Shown: positions 1-8,134, counted from the stretch's first letter. The stretch is DNA of 10,614 bases from CAZADH01 sp964483805 (GCA_964483805.1 CAZADH010000221.1:1-10614); one strand, 5' to 3'. The notes: generated by a model from the letters alone, not told the origin. Translations and numbers: made by a program.

Positions 1-2
1 CC

Positions 3-755
3 GACGGCGTCAACGTCTGGTGCGCGGCCGGCAAGGGCACCTTCGGCACCGACGAACTGGTGCATCGCATCAACGCGGTGGCGCTGGCCGAGCGGGTAAA
101 CCATCGTCAGGTGATCCTGCCGCAACTGGGTGCACCCGGTATCGCGGCCCACGAGGTGACGCGACGAACGGGATTCGCGGTGGTGTACGGACCGGTCCGC
201 TCGCGCGACATCGGGGCGTTTTTGCACGCCGGCCTGAAAGCCACGCCCGCCATGCGCCGGGTGACGTTCGACCTGACGGAGCGGTTGATCGTCACGCCAG
301 TCGAGGTCGTCGCCACCTTGCCGCATCTGCTGCGCCTGCTTGCTGCCGTCGTGGTGGTGGCCTGGTTGCGCGGCCTACCGCTGACCACACTCGTGCGACG
401 CTACTGGTGCCCCAGTGTCGGCGCGGTACTCGCCGGAACGATCGGCACGCCGGCTCTGCTGCCGGTTCTCCCCGGTCGCGCGTTCACGGTCAAGGGCTGG
501 GTGCTGGGCGTGGTCGCTGCAGTCGCGACCTCGGCAAGAGCCGGCGGCGGCATCACCACGACGCTTGGGCACCTGCTGTTGCAACCGGTGATTTCGGCCT
601 ACCTGGCCCTGAATTTCACCGGTTCGACCCCGATCACCTCAGAGTCGGGCGTGCGGCGGGAGATTGCGCGCTACGTGACGCCGATGAAGGTTCTGGCCGG
701 CATCGGGACATTCTTGTTGGCGCACGGGGCGATTGCCGACCTGAAAAGGAGCTGA
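3..755 (+). CDS. hgcA: HgcA, corrinoid protein of mercury methylation (3' part, 250 residues)
   Basis: HgcA carries a methyl group on a corrinoid cobalt and transfers it to Hg(II), forming methylmercury; the corrinoid domain is cytoplasmic and the C-terminal half sits in the inner membrane. The window begins inside the gene, just before the diagnostic cap-helix motif NVWCAAGKGTFGT (from nt 12), whose Cys codon (nt 21-23) encodes the family's cobalt ligand. The rest of the corrinoid domain runs to about visible residue 95. It is followed by hydrophobic segments near residues 103-123, 137-158, 164-178, 190-203 and 227-241, matching the roughly five membrane helices of HgcA. The loop NFTGSTPITSESGV (204-217) also resembles a conserved HgcA stretch. 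The N-terminal roughly 90 residues and the promoter lie outside the window. The gene stops two bases before hgcB, and the hgcB ribosome binding site lies within its last codons. The motif, the membrane tail and the adjacent hgcB separate it from ordinary CdhD/AcsC corrinoid proteins. The assignment is firm; methylation activity itself is inferred. Confidence 0.95.
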   Translation, partial: DGVNVWCAAGKGTFGTDELVHRINAVALAERVNHRQVILPQLGAPGIAAHEVTRRTGFAVVYGPVRSRDIGAFLHAGLKATPAMRRVTFDLTERLIVTPVEVVATLPHLLRLLAAVVVVAWLRGLPLTTLVRRYWCPSVGAVLAGTIGTPALLPVLPGRAFTVKGWVLGVVAAVATSARAGGGITTTLGHLLLQPVISAYLALNFTGSTPITSESGVRREIARYVTPMKVLAGIGTFLLAHGAIADLKRS

Positions 756-757
756 AC

Positions 758-1120
758 ATGCAGTATCTACCCGATGTCGTCACGCTCGCCACCGACAGTG
801 CACGTTGCGTCGGGTGTGGGCGTTGCCTCGAGGTGTGCCCCCGCGAGGTGCTGGCGCTCGATCGCGATCGCAGGGTCACCCTGCGCAGCAAAGACAACTG
901 CATCGAGTGCGGCGCCTGTGCGCGCAACTGCCCGGCGCAGGCGATCTCGGTCACCGTGGGCACGGGCTGCGCCCTGCTCCTGATGACCGGTTCGTGTTGC
1001 GGCCCGGGCGACGGTGACGGAGCCCCATGCTGTGGACCGAGCGCGCCGGCGACGTCCGGTCCGCTCGAGACGGGCGCGCCGGTCTGTGCCTGCACGCAGC
1101 CGGCCGCGAAAAATCGATAG
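758..1120 (+). CDS. hgcB: HgcB, 2[4Fe-4S] ferredoxin of mercury methylation, with extended Cys-rich tail
   Basis: HgcB is thought to deliver electrons that return the HgcA cobalt to Co(I), and to bind Hg(II) through C-terminal cysteines. The 120-residue product has two full CxxCxxCxxxCP cluster motifs: Cys17, 20, 23, 27 and Cys48, 51, 54, 58. The opening MQYLPDVVTL and the VGTGCA element with Cys71 are also HgcB-like; Cys71 corresponds to the conserved lone cysteine after the clusters. From memory of the family, HgcB is usually about 95 residues and ends in a Cys-Cys pair. Here the tail runs about 25 residues longer, is Gly/Pro/Ala-rich, and holds CC at 80-81, CC at 91-92 and CxC at 110-112. 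The ATG follows an AAGGAG ribosome binding site at 746-751 with 6-base spacing. An in-frame ATG-led extension upstream only reads hgcA out of frame. It is clearly co-transcribed with hgcA and probably with the downstream cysteine synthase. Confidence 0.94.
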   Translation: MQYLPDVVTLATDSARCVGCGRCLEVCPREVLALDRDRRVTLRSKDNCIECGACARNCPAQAISVTVGTGCALLLMTGSCCGPGDGDGAPCCGPSAPATSGPLETGAPVCACTQPAAKNR

Positions 1121-1137
1121 GGCAAGGAGATCACCCC

Positions 1138-2100
1138 ATGGTGCGAATTTTCGAAGACAACAGCCGAAGCATTGGTGGCACGCCGCTGGTGCGGCTCAAC
1201 GCGATCAGCAAGGGGCTCCCGGCGACGATCGTGGCCAAGATCGAGGGGCGCAACCCCGCGTATTCGGTCAAGTGCCGTGTCGGTGCGGCGATGATCTGGG
1301 CCGCCGAGCGCGACGGTGTGCTACGACCGGGTTCGCAAGAGGTCACCGTGGTGGAGCCGACCAGCGGCAACACGGGGATTGCCCTCGCCTTTGTCTGCGC
1401 GGCGCGCGGGTATCCTTTGCTTCTGACCATGCCCGACACGATGTCGATCGAGCGGCGCAAGATCCTGGCGGCGTTTGGCGCGAAGCTGGTGCTGACCGAA
1501 GGCGCCAAAGGCATGAAGGGGGCCATCGCCGCGGCCGAGGCGATCGTCGCCGCCGATCCGAAGAAGCACTACATGCCGCAGCAATTCAAGAACCCGGCCA
1601 ATCCTGACATACATTGTCAGACAACCGGGCCCGAGATCTGGAACGACACCGACGGCACGATCGACATTTTTGTGGCAGGTGTCGGCACGGGTGGAACCAT
1701 CACCGGTGTCAGTCGTTTCATCAAGCACGAGAAGAAAAAGGCGATCTGGTCGGTGGCGGTCGAACCGATTCATTCGCCGGTTCTCACGGCCATTCGCAGG
1801 GGCGAAGAACCCAAGCCCGGTCCCCACAAGATTCAGGGCATCGGCGCCGGTTTCAAGCCCGACATTCTCGATCTGAGTCTGGTCGATGAAATCGCCACGG
1901 TCTCGAACGACGAAGCGCTCGAGTTCGCCCGCCGCCTGCATCGGGAAGAAGGCATCACCTGCGGGATCTCGTGCGGCGCCGCGGTGGCGGTCGCCCACCG
2001 ACTGGCCTCGCTGCCGGCGAACAAGGGCAAATTGATCGTCACGGTGTTGCCCGATGCCGGAGAGCGCTATCTGAGCACAGCCCTGTTCGCCGACCTGTAA
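1138..2100 (+). CDS. cysK: Cysteine synthase A (O-acetylserine sulfhydrylase)
   Basis: This PLP enzyme makes cysteine from O-acetylserine and sulfide in the cytoplasm. The 320-residue product is close in length and sequence to E. coli CysK (323). It has the PLP lysine in NPAYSVKCRVG (Lys45), the substrate loop EPTSGNTGIALA (73-84, TSGNTG), the phosphate-binding GTGGT loop (183-187), and family blocks GPHKIQGIGAGF (228-239) and GERYLSTALFADL at the C-terminus. Two usually conserved spots differ: the GISSG motif near the PLP pyridine nitrogen reads GISCG (Cys279), and the PSSGERY motif reads PDAGERY. The fold and main catalytic residues are intact, so activity is likely. ATG at 1138 is chosen because AAGGAG (1124-1129) precedes it by 8 bases; the longer frame upstream lies inside hgcB. 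It starts 17 bases after hgcB, which suggests a shared transcript and a possible thiol-supply role in mercury metabolism. That functional link is inference. CysM or a cystathionine beta-synthase-like enzyme is less likely given the CysK-type motifs. Confidence 0.93.
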   Translation: MVRIFEDNSRSIGGTPLVRLNAISKGLPATIVAKIEGRNPAYSVKCRVGAAMIWAAERDGVLRPGSQEVTVVEPTSGNTGIALAFVCAARGYPLLLTMPDTMSIERRKILAAFGAKLVLTEGAKGMKGAIAAAEAIVAADPKKHYMPQQFKNPANPDIHCQTTGPEIWNDTDGTIDIFVAGVGTGGTITGVSRFIKHEKKKAIWSVAVEPIHSPVLTAIRRGEEPKPGPHKIQGIGAGFKPDILDLSLVDEIATVSNDEALEFARRLHREEGITCGISCGAAVAVAHRLASLPANKGKLIVTVLPDAGERYLSTALFADL

Positions 2101-2268
2101 TCACGCGTCGCCCGCCCATCCCCTGCCCTGCCTGCCCGCCTGGCGACCGGCAAGGTGGCACGGGCGAACGGCGGGCGCACCGATGAGGGCGCCGCTGGTC
2201 GCGTATTGCCCGCGGCCGCGGTTTGTGCCATGATCGGGGCGAGATCGCTTGCGCGCAGGAGGTTGCCG

Positions 2269-3378
2269 ATGTCACGAACGCCACGTATGTATACCATATT
2301 GCAACTGGCCGTCGGTCTGGTTGCCGTCACGATTCTTGCTGGCGGCGCGGCGTGGGCGCAGGCGTGGCCCTGTGCCATGAAAGACGTCTATCGCTGCGGT
2401 TTCACCGGCACGGCGACGAAGGTGCCGATGGCGAAGCTGTTCTCGGTGGTCGTCGGCCCGGTGCTGGCGGCGCCCGTGGGCGGCGGCGGCACGATCTACG
2501 TGGGCACGGTGCGCCACAAGTTGTTCGCCGTCGACCTGACCTCGGGCAAGTTCAAGTGGGAGTTTTTGGCCACGGCCCCGATCTCGGTGTCACCCTGTGT
2601 CGGTTCGGGCACCGTGCTGGTCGGCTGCCAGTCGGGCGACGTCTACGCGCTCGCCAGCGACGACGGGCACGAACGGTGGCGTTTCAAAGCGCAGGCGCCG
2701 GTCAAGTCGGCGCCGGCGTACGAGTCGAACCGGTTCTACTTCGGTTCGTTCGATCACGGCTTCTACGGACTCGACGCGGCCACCGGTCTCAAGAAGGTCG
2801 AACTGAATCTGGGCAGCCCGATCTTCGGGCCGGTTGCCATCGAGCGTTCAGACGCTTTCGTGAACACCGCAAGCCACACGGTCATCGCCCTCGATCTCAA
2901 AAAAGCCAAGGTCGTCTGGACGGCCGACGTCTCGCGCGGCGGCATGGGTGGGCCAACCCTGGCAGAAGCGCGGGTCATCGCCGGCACCGAAAAGGGCACC
3001 GTCGAGGCCTTCAACACGGCCACCGGCAAGCAACTGTGGGTCTACACCGCGGGCGAACCGGTGCGCTGCACCCCGGCGGTCGCTGAGAAACTCGTTGTAT
3101 TTACAACCGTTGGCGGCAAGGTGGTCGCCCTCGATCTCGAAAAAGGCACGAAGAAGTGGGAAGCCGCGGCCGGCAGCGACGTCAAGGGCGGCCCCTGCGT
3201 AAGCACCAGTCACGTCTTCGTCGGCACGCGCGGCGGCACCCTATGGGCCTTTGAACTGGGCACGGGCAAACCGGCCTGGGAAGAGAAGATCGGCGAACCG
3301 CTCGAGGCGATGCCGATCCTCGTCGACGGCACGTTGGTGGTCTGCACGGCGGCCGGCAACCTGCTCGCCTACAAGTGA
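2269..3378 (+). CDS. Exported PQQ/BamB-like beta-propeller protein, Cys-rich
   Basis: The 369-residue product starts with a Sec signal peptide: basic MSRTPRMY, a hydrophobic core at about 11-28, and a likely cleavage after AWA (residue 30). The mature part is built of repeats of the PQQ-like (Trp-docking) propeller type. About seven DxxTGxxxW units are recognisable, with Trp or equivalent near 97, 137, 177, 217, 257, 297 and 337. The spacing is a regular 40 residues, and a final half-unit (355-369) probably closes the ring. The first unit, WPCAMKDVYRCG, resembles the usual opening WPMFxxDxxRTG but has Cys at 35 and 43. Further cysteines are at 110, 120, 267, 310 and 359, several at equivalent repeat positions. 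No PQQ catalytic dehydrogenase motifs were seen, so a binding or scaffold role is more likely than an enzyme. The start is set by a perfect AGGAGG at 2258-2263. The 168 bases before the gene are GC-rich with small palindromes but no clear promoter or U-tract terminator, so linkage to the hgcAB-cysK operon is uncertain. Confidence 0.85.
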   Translation: MSRTPRMYTILQLAVGLVAVTILAGGAAWAQAWPCAMKDVYRCGFTGTATKVPMAKLFSVVVGPVLAAPVGGGGTIYVGTVRHKLFAVDLTSGKFKWEFLATAPISVSPCVGSGTVLVGCQSGDVYALASDDGHERWRFKAQAPVKSAPAYESNRFYFGSFDHGFYGLDAATGLKKVELNLGSPIFGPVAIERSDAFVNTASHTVIALDLKKAKVVWTADVSRGGMGGPTLAEARVIAGTEKGTVEAFNTATGKQLWVYTAGEPVRCTPAVAEKLVVFTTVGGKVVALDLEKGTKKWEAAAGSDVKGGPCVSTSHVFVGTRGGTLWAFELGTGKPAWEEKIGEPLEAMPILVDGTLVVCTAAGNLLAYK

Positions 3379-3471
3379 GCTGCCGTGAGGGACGATCGTT
3401 CGCCAGTGGTGACGTGTCCCCCGGTGGCGCCCCGCGTAGCGACACCGTGACTGGGCAACGAGACCCATGAG

Positions 3472-4800
3472 ATGACGGTCACGCCGGGATTGGCGCGACT
3501 GCTGCGCGGTCGGTCGTTCGCGGCCGTGTATGTGGCGTTCGAGGCGTTTCCGCGGGCGAAGGGGGCCTCGAGCCACATTGCCTCGATGGTCACAGCCCTG
3601 CGGCAAATGGGCGGCCCCGTGTTGCTGTTGTGTTGCGGCCATGGCAATACACCGTCAATACAGATTGAAGATGACCTTGCGGCCCCACCTGCGCCCGCGG
3701 CACCGCCCCCATCCGGGGCAGGCAGCCTCATCATCGTGCGGCACCGGGGCCACGACCCGAATTTCCTGCAACGCACGGTCGACTTCGGTCACTTTGTCGC
3801 CTCGACACTGCGCGCACTCGGGCAGGCGCCGCGGTTGCTCGTGTTCCGCGATCCCTGGAGCGGGGCGCCGGCGCAGGCCGCCTGGCCCGACACACCCTCG
3901 ATCTTCGAGGTCAACGCGCTCCCATCATGGGAACTGGCCTACACCTGGCCGGCATTCGCGCACGCCCCGACCTTGCAAGCCAAGATCGCCGACCTCGAGT
4001 GGCGCTGCCTGCAACGCACCGACACGATATTGACCGTGTCGCCCGTGACCCGTGAGGCACTGGTGGGCCTGGGGGTCGAGAGAGAACACATTGTATTGAT
4101 GCCCAACGTCGCCGACGCTACGTTCTTTGCCACGGGTACACCCTCGGCGCACGCGCGAAGCGACTGCCCGGCGCAGATACTCGAACGCGGCCGCTGGTTC
4201 GGTTACATCGGCAGCAATCATCCCTGGCAAGGGCTCGACCACTTGCTCGATGCATGGGCCCTGATTCACGCCGCCTGGCCCGACGTGCGGCTGTTCATCG
4301 CCTCGGGGGCAGCGCCGCGCACCCTGCGACCGTTGCGCAGAAGAATCCGGCACCTGGGCCTCGAGACGCGGGCGTACCTGCACGGGGCGTTGTCACCCGC
4401 CGATCTTGCTGCCAGCCTGCCGTGGCTCGAGTTCACCTGCGCCCCGTTGCGCAACACAACGCGCAACGTCGTGCAGGGGTGTTGCCCGGTGAAGATCGTC
4501 GAATCGATGGCGGCGGGCGTGCCGGTGCTGGCTGCCGATCTTGCCGTCACCCGGTGGTTGATCGAACCCGATCGCGACGGTGTGCTCATCGCTGCCGATG
4601 AACCCCGCACCTGGGCCCATGCGCTCCAGACCGCGCTCGCCGATCCGGCCCGCATCCGGAGGCTGGGCGATGCGGCGCGGATGACGGCCCAGCGACGGTT
4701 TCATCCCGCGGTGGTGCATCCCCGGCTCGCCGAGTTGTTCAATCGCGTCGCGGGCCTCGGCCGACCCCAACCCGTCGGCGACAACTTGAACGAATCTTGA
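3472..4800 (+). CDS. GT4-family glycosyltransferase
   Basis: A 442-residue GT-B glycosyltransferase that probably transfers a sugar from a nucleotide-sugar in the cytoplasm to a polysaccharide or lipid carrier; substrate unknown. The N-terminal Rossmann half has the glycine-rich acceptor-side loop near residues 30-36 (KGASSHI) and a Pro/Ala linker at 71-80. The C-terminal donor half starts at about 240 (WFGYIGS), includes HPWQGLDHLLDAW (250-262), and ends in the donor-site block PVKIVESMAAGVPVLA (339-354). The second Glu of the family's EX7E motif is present (Glu344), but the first position is Gly336 with Lys341 nearby. This variant occurs in some GT4 branches, so the exact donor contact may differ. 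ATG at 3472 is the best start, although the ribosome binding site in front is weak. The gene stands alone: 93 bases separate it from the propeller gene and 40 bases from the kinase, whose promoter overlaps its last codons. No membrane segment is seen. Confidence 0.85.
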   Translation: MTVTPGLARLLRGRSFAAVYVAFEAFPRAKGASSHIASMVTALRQMGGPVLLLCCGHGNTPSIQIEDDLAAPPAPAAPPPSGAGSLIIVRHRGHDPNFLQRTVDFGHFVASTLRALGQAPRLLVFRDPWSGAPAQAAWPDTPSIFEVNALPSWELAYTWPAFAHAPTLQAKIADLEWRCLQRTDTILTVSPVTREALVGLGVEREHIVLMPNVADATFFATGTPSAHARSDCPAQILERGRWFGYIGSNHPWQGLDHLLDAWALIHAAWPDVRLFIASGAAPRTLRPLRRRIRHLGLETRAYLHGALSPADLAASLPWLEFTCAPLRNTTRNVVQGCCPVKIVESMAAGVPVLAADLAVTRWLIEPDRDGVLIAADEPRTWAHALQTALADPARIRRLGDAARMTAQRRFHPAVVHPRLAELFNRVAGLGRPQPVGDNLNES

Positions 4801-4806
4801 TATAAT
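4778..4806 (+). promoter_or_regulatory. Candidate sigma70-type promoter for the hybrid kinase operon
   Basis: A perfect -10 hexamer TATAAT lies at 4801-4806, immediately after the stop codon of the glycosyltransferase. A 17-base spacer upstream places GCGACA at 4778-4783, matching four of six bases of TTGACA. Transcription would start around 4813, leaving a leader of about 28 bases before the ATG at 4841, which has GGAGAG (4831-4836) as ribosome binding site. A perfect TATAAT is rare by chance in DNA this GC-rich, but the -35 match is weak, so the call is moderate. Confidence 0.45.
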
Positions 4807-4840
4807 CGAATCCAATGATCCTCGTTACCCGGAGAGTTCT

Positions 4841-7800
4841 ATGACTGGATCTTCATCTGCACCCATTCGACTTGGGTTGATGCCCCCATTGACCGGAATC
4901 GTCGGGATGTACGGAGAGGAGATCAGTAGGGCGGCACAGATCGCGTGCGCCGAAGTCAATGCCCGCGGCGGTGTCCTGGGCCGCGAGCTCGAACTGGTCA
5001 TTGAAGACGACGGCAGCCTACCCCCCACGGCCATCGCAGCCGCCACTCGCCTCATCGACGATCACCGCTGCGTCGGCCTGATCGGCAACCTGCTGTCGAA
5101 CTCACGCATCGCCGTGGCCTACCGTGTGGCGGAGCCGAGACGGATTCCGTATCTCAACTTTTCGTTCTACGAGGGCAGCATCCTGAGTCGGTATTTCTTT
5201 CACTTTGCCGCCCTGCCGAACCAGCAGATCGATCGCATGATTCCCTCGATGGTCCGGCGCTTCGGGCCGCGGATGTTTTTTGCCGGCAACAACTACGAGT
5301 GGCCCCGCGGCTCGATCGACGCCGCCAAGAGAGCGCTCGAAGAGTGCGGCGGCACCGTGGTCGGCGAAGAGTATTTTGCGATCGGCGTGCCGACAGCAGA
5401 GATCAAGGGTCTCTTGGACCGCATTGCCAGGGCGCGCCCCGATGTGTTCGTCCCCTACTTTGCGGGAACCGACCAACTGAACATGCTGACGGCTTTCTCA
5501 CAAGCCGGACTGAAACGCCTGTCGGCCGTGGTCACCGGCCACTTCGACGAAGCCATGGCCGGGCTGCTCGAGCCCGAGGTTCGCGACGGGTTCTACTCGA
5601 GCAACACCTATTTCATGACCATCGACACCCCTGAGAACCGAGCTTATCTCGCGAAACTGGCGACGATGCCGGGGGTTTCGNNNNNNNNNNACGCTCACCA
5701 ATTTCGGCGAAGGCACGTGGTTGTGCGTGCAGGCGTTTGCGGCCGCGGTCAACCAGGCGGGCAGCACCGATGCGGAGGCAGTGGTCGAGGCGCTGCAATC
5801 GGTCCACCTCGAGGGTCCGCAAGGGCCAGTGACCATGAACGGCGGCATCCACCACGCCCGGGTGAACACCTTCCTGGCACAGTGCCACAGCAATGGCAGT
5901 TTCTCGATCATCGAGAGTTTCGGCGCAATCGAGCCGGTTCTGCCGACGCGCTACCGCCACCTGACCATCAGTGCTCGCGCCACGCCCGAAGAAATCCGGC
6001 TGCAGTCGAGGATTCTCGACGCCATGTCGATCGGCGTCTGCCTGGTGCGCTCGGGCGACGGTGCCATCGTGTTCACCAACCCCGGGTTCGACCAGTTGAC
6101 CGGCTTTCAGAACCAGGAACTGATCGGCAAAAACATCGCCCACATGCTCGCCGGCCAGGAACGAACCACCGATGACGTCGCCGCCGAGATCAACGAACAG
6201 ATGTTGCGCAAAGGGGTCTGGAAGGGCGAATTCGAGATGCGACGCCACGACGGCACCCCATTCTGGGCGGCGGCAACGATCTCGACGTTCACGCACCCCG
6301 AACATGGCGAGGTGTGGCTGGGAGTCTTCAAAGACGTCAGCGAGCGCCGCGAGATGCAGAGCGAACTGGACCGACACCGCCGCAACCTGGAAGAGCTGGT
6401 CGCCCATCGCACCCACGAGCTGCAGCAGGCGAAGAACGCCGCCGAAGCCGCCAGTGCTGAGAAAACCCTGTTTCTCGCCAATGTCTCGCACGACCTGCGC
6501 ACACCGCTGAATGCGATTCTCGGCTTCGCCGATCTGCTTCTGCGCACCAACCCGACGGCCAAGCAGAGCGAGTATTTACGACGCATGCACACCTCGAGCA
6601 AATCGCTGCTCGGCATCATCAACGATCTGCTCGATTTCTCGAAGATCGAAGCCGGCAAACTCGAGCTGAACCTGACCCGGTTCCGCTTGACCGAAATTCT
6701 CGAGAACCTGCGCGGCATGATCGAACCAGGGGCCGGGAGCAAAGGCCTGCGGCTCGAGTGGCGCGTGCCCGGCGACCTCCCGGGTTTCGTGATCGGTGAT
6801 CCGTTGCGCCTGACCCAGGTCTTGATGAACTTGCTCGGCAATGCCGTGAGATACACGGAACGAGGCTGCGTCGAACTGACGGTAAACGCCATCGAGGTGA
6901 ATACGGACGATGTATTGCTTTCTTTCTCGATTCGCGATACCGGGGTCGGCATTCCCGCCGATCAGTTACCGCGGTTGTTCACGCCCTTCAGCCGCGTCGA
7001 TGCCAGCGGGACCGTGCAACCCGGCGGCACCGGGCTGGGTCTGAGCATCTGCAAGCGCATCGTCGGGATGATGGGCGGTGGGATCGAGGTGACCAGCGAG
7101 CCGGGTCACGGTTCGACGTTCAGCTTCACGGCGCGGTTCGGTCGGAGCACGGCCCAGCCGACCAACGAGATGAGCGGCCCGGCCGAGACGGTTGATGCCC
7201 CACCCTTGCCCGAGACCTCCGGGCTGGCCGGCAAGCGGGCCCTGGTCGTCGACGACAACGAGATCAACCAGGAGATTGCCCGCCAGATCCTGGCCATGGC
7301 CAACATGCAGGTCGATGTCGCCCACAACGGGCTGGAAGCCATCGAGCGTCTGCAAGCGGCGCCATTACATACATCGTATGATGTGGTCTTGCTCGACATA
7401 CAGATGCCGGGATTGAACGGTTTCGCCACGGTCCGCCGACTGCGGAACGAACCCCGGTTTCGCGACCTGCCCATCATCGCGCTGACCGCGAACGCGTTGG
7501 CAGATGAACGTGAGAAAGCGATCGCGGCGGGGATGACCGAGTATCTGGTCAAACCGATCGATCCCGCGAGCCTGTTGCAGTTGCTACGCACCGTCATCAG
7601 CTCACGTTCGGCCCCCACCCCTGCCCCCGCGGTCGACCCCGATGCCCCGCCCGAGCCTGCGTTTCGGGCCGCCCTCCATGGCAGCAATGGTGCACCACGC
7701 GTGTCGTACGCGAACGCAACCCCGGGGGTCGCCGCGGGCAAAGACCTGCCGTCACTCCCACAACTCGACATCGACCAGGGCTTGCGTCGGTTGGGGTTGA

Positions 7801-8102
7801 AGCCCGAAACCTACCGACGCGTCCTCGAGATGTTCATGACCCGGCTCGATGCCGACCGTCAGGCCATCCGCGTCGCGCTCGAGGCACGCAACGGCCCACA
7901 GGCCCGTGCGCTCCTGCACGATTTCAAAGGGATGGCGGGCAATGCTCTGGCCACGCAACTGTATGAAAACGCCATCGCCTTGCACGATGCGATTCGCGAC
8001 GCACGGTGGACCGATGCCGATCGACTGATGGCGAAACTCGATCTTGCCGCCACCCAACTGGCTCTCGGTCTTGCCAATTGGCAGGCAAACCGGCGACAAT
8101 GA
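4841..8102 (+). CDS. Cytoplasmic hybrid sensor histidine kinase with AmiC-like ligand-binding domain (interrupted by assembly gap)
   Basis: This large phosphorelay kinase has about 1,083 visible residues plus the gap. Domain order: an AmiC/branched-chain-amino-acid type binding-protein fold (residues 8-280 before the gap, continuing to about nt 5990), PAS (about 6009-6350), a coiled-coil linker, HisKA with the phosphorylated His in SHDLRTPLN (codon 6489-6491), and HATPase with GNAVRYTERG, DTGVGIP and GGTGLGLSI (about 6790-7140). A receiver follows, with VVDDN and the phospho-Asp in LLDIQMP (codon 7395-7397), then Hpt with His in LLHDFKGMAGN (codon 7917-7919). No signal peptide or membrane helix is seen, so the binding domain faces the cytoplasm, as in AmiC, and probably senses a small amide, urea or amino-acid-like ligand. 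There is no DNA-binding output, so the phosphate must pass to a separate regulator not in the window. The reading frame shifts across the ten N. Both sides are parts of one binding domain, and the true gap must be a multiple of three, so this is an assembly artefact rather than a mutation. The start has GGAGAG at 4831-4836. The stop overlaps a possible ATG at 8099. Confidence 0.88.
5681..5690. other. Run of ten N (assembly gap placeholder)
   Basis: Ten unknown bases lie inside the AmiC-like domain of the kinase gene. Codons end in frame at 5680 and resume in frame at 5691, so a real length of 10 would break the gene. Comparison with the AmiC fold suggests that only a handful of residues are missing. 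The run is most simply a fixed-size scaffolding filler. Confidence 0.95.
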
Positions 8103-8134
8103 GCATCGTCTCAGCCAACCGAGAAGGCAGAACC

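Noticed and set aside
20..757. Long open frame upstream of and in frame with hgcB, suggesting a 366-residue protein
   Set aside because: It reads hgcA in the wrong frame (Arg/Gly/Ala-rich nonsense). HgcB homology begins at the ATG at 758, which has its own ribosome binding site.
1604..1620. Inverted repeat CTGACA-N5-TGTCAG inside the cysteine synthase gene
   Set aside because: Six-base arms are short, the site encodes normal family residues (PDIHCQTTGPE), and there is nothing nearby to regulate.
2210..2221. Palindrome CCGCGGCCGCGG upstream of the propeller gene, as a terminator or operator
   Set aside because: Self-complementary GC words are common here, there is no loop or T-run, and there is no second copy to support an operator.
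5613..6491. Long minus-strand open frame opposite the kinase
   Set aside because: It crosses the N gap and lies opposite well-supported binding-protein and PAS coding sequence, so it is a shadow frame.
5721..8102. Kinase as a separate gene starting after the N gap
   Set aside because: The first roughly 90 residues after the gap are the C-terminal part of the AmiC-like domain that begins at 4841, so this is one gene interrupted by missing sequence.
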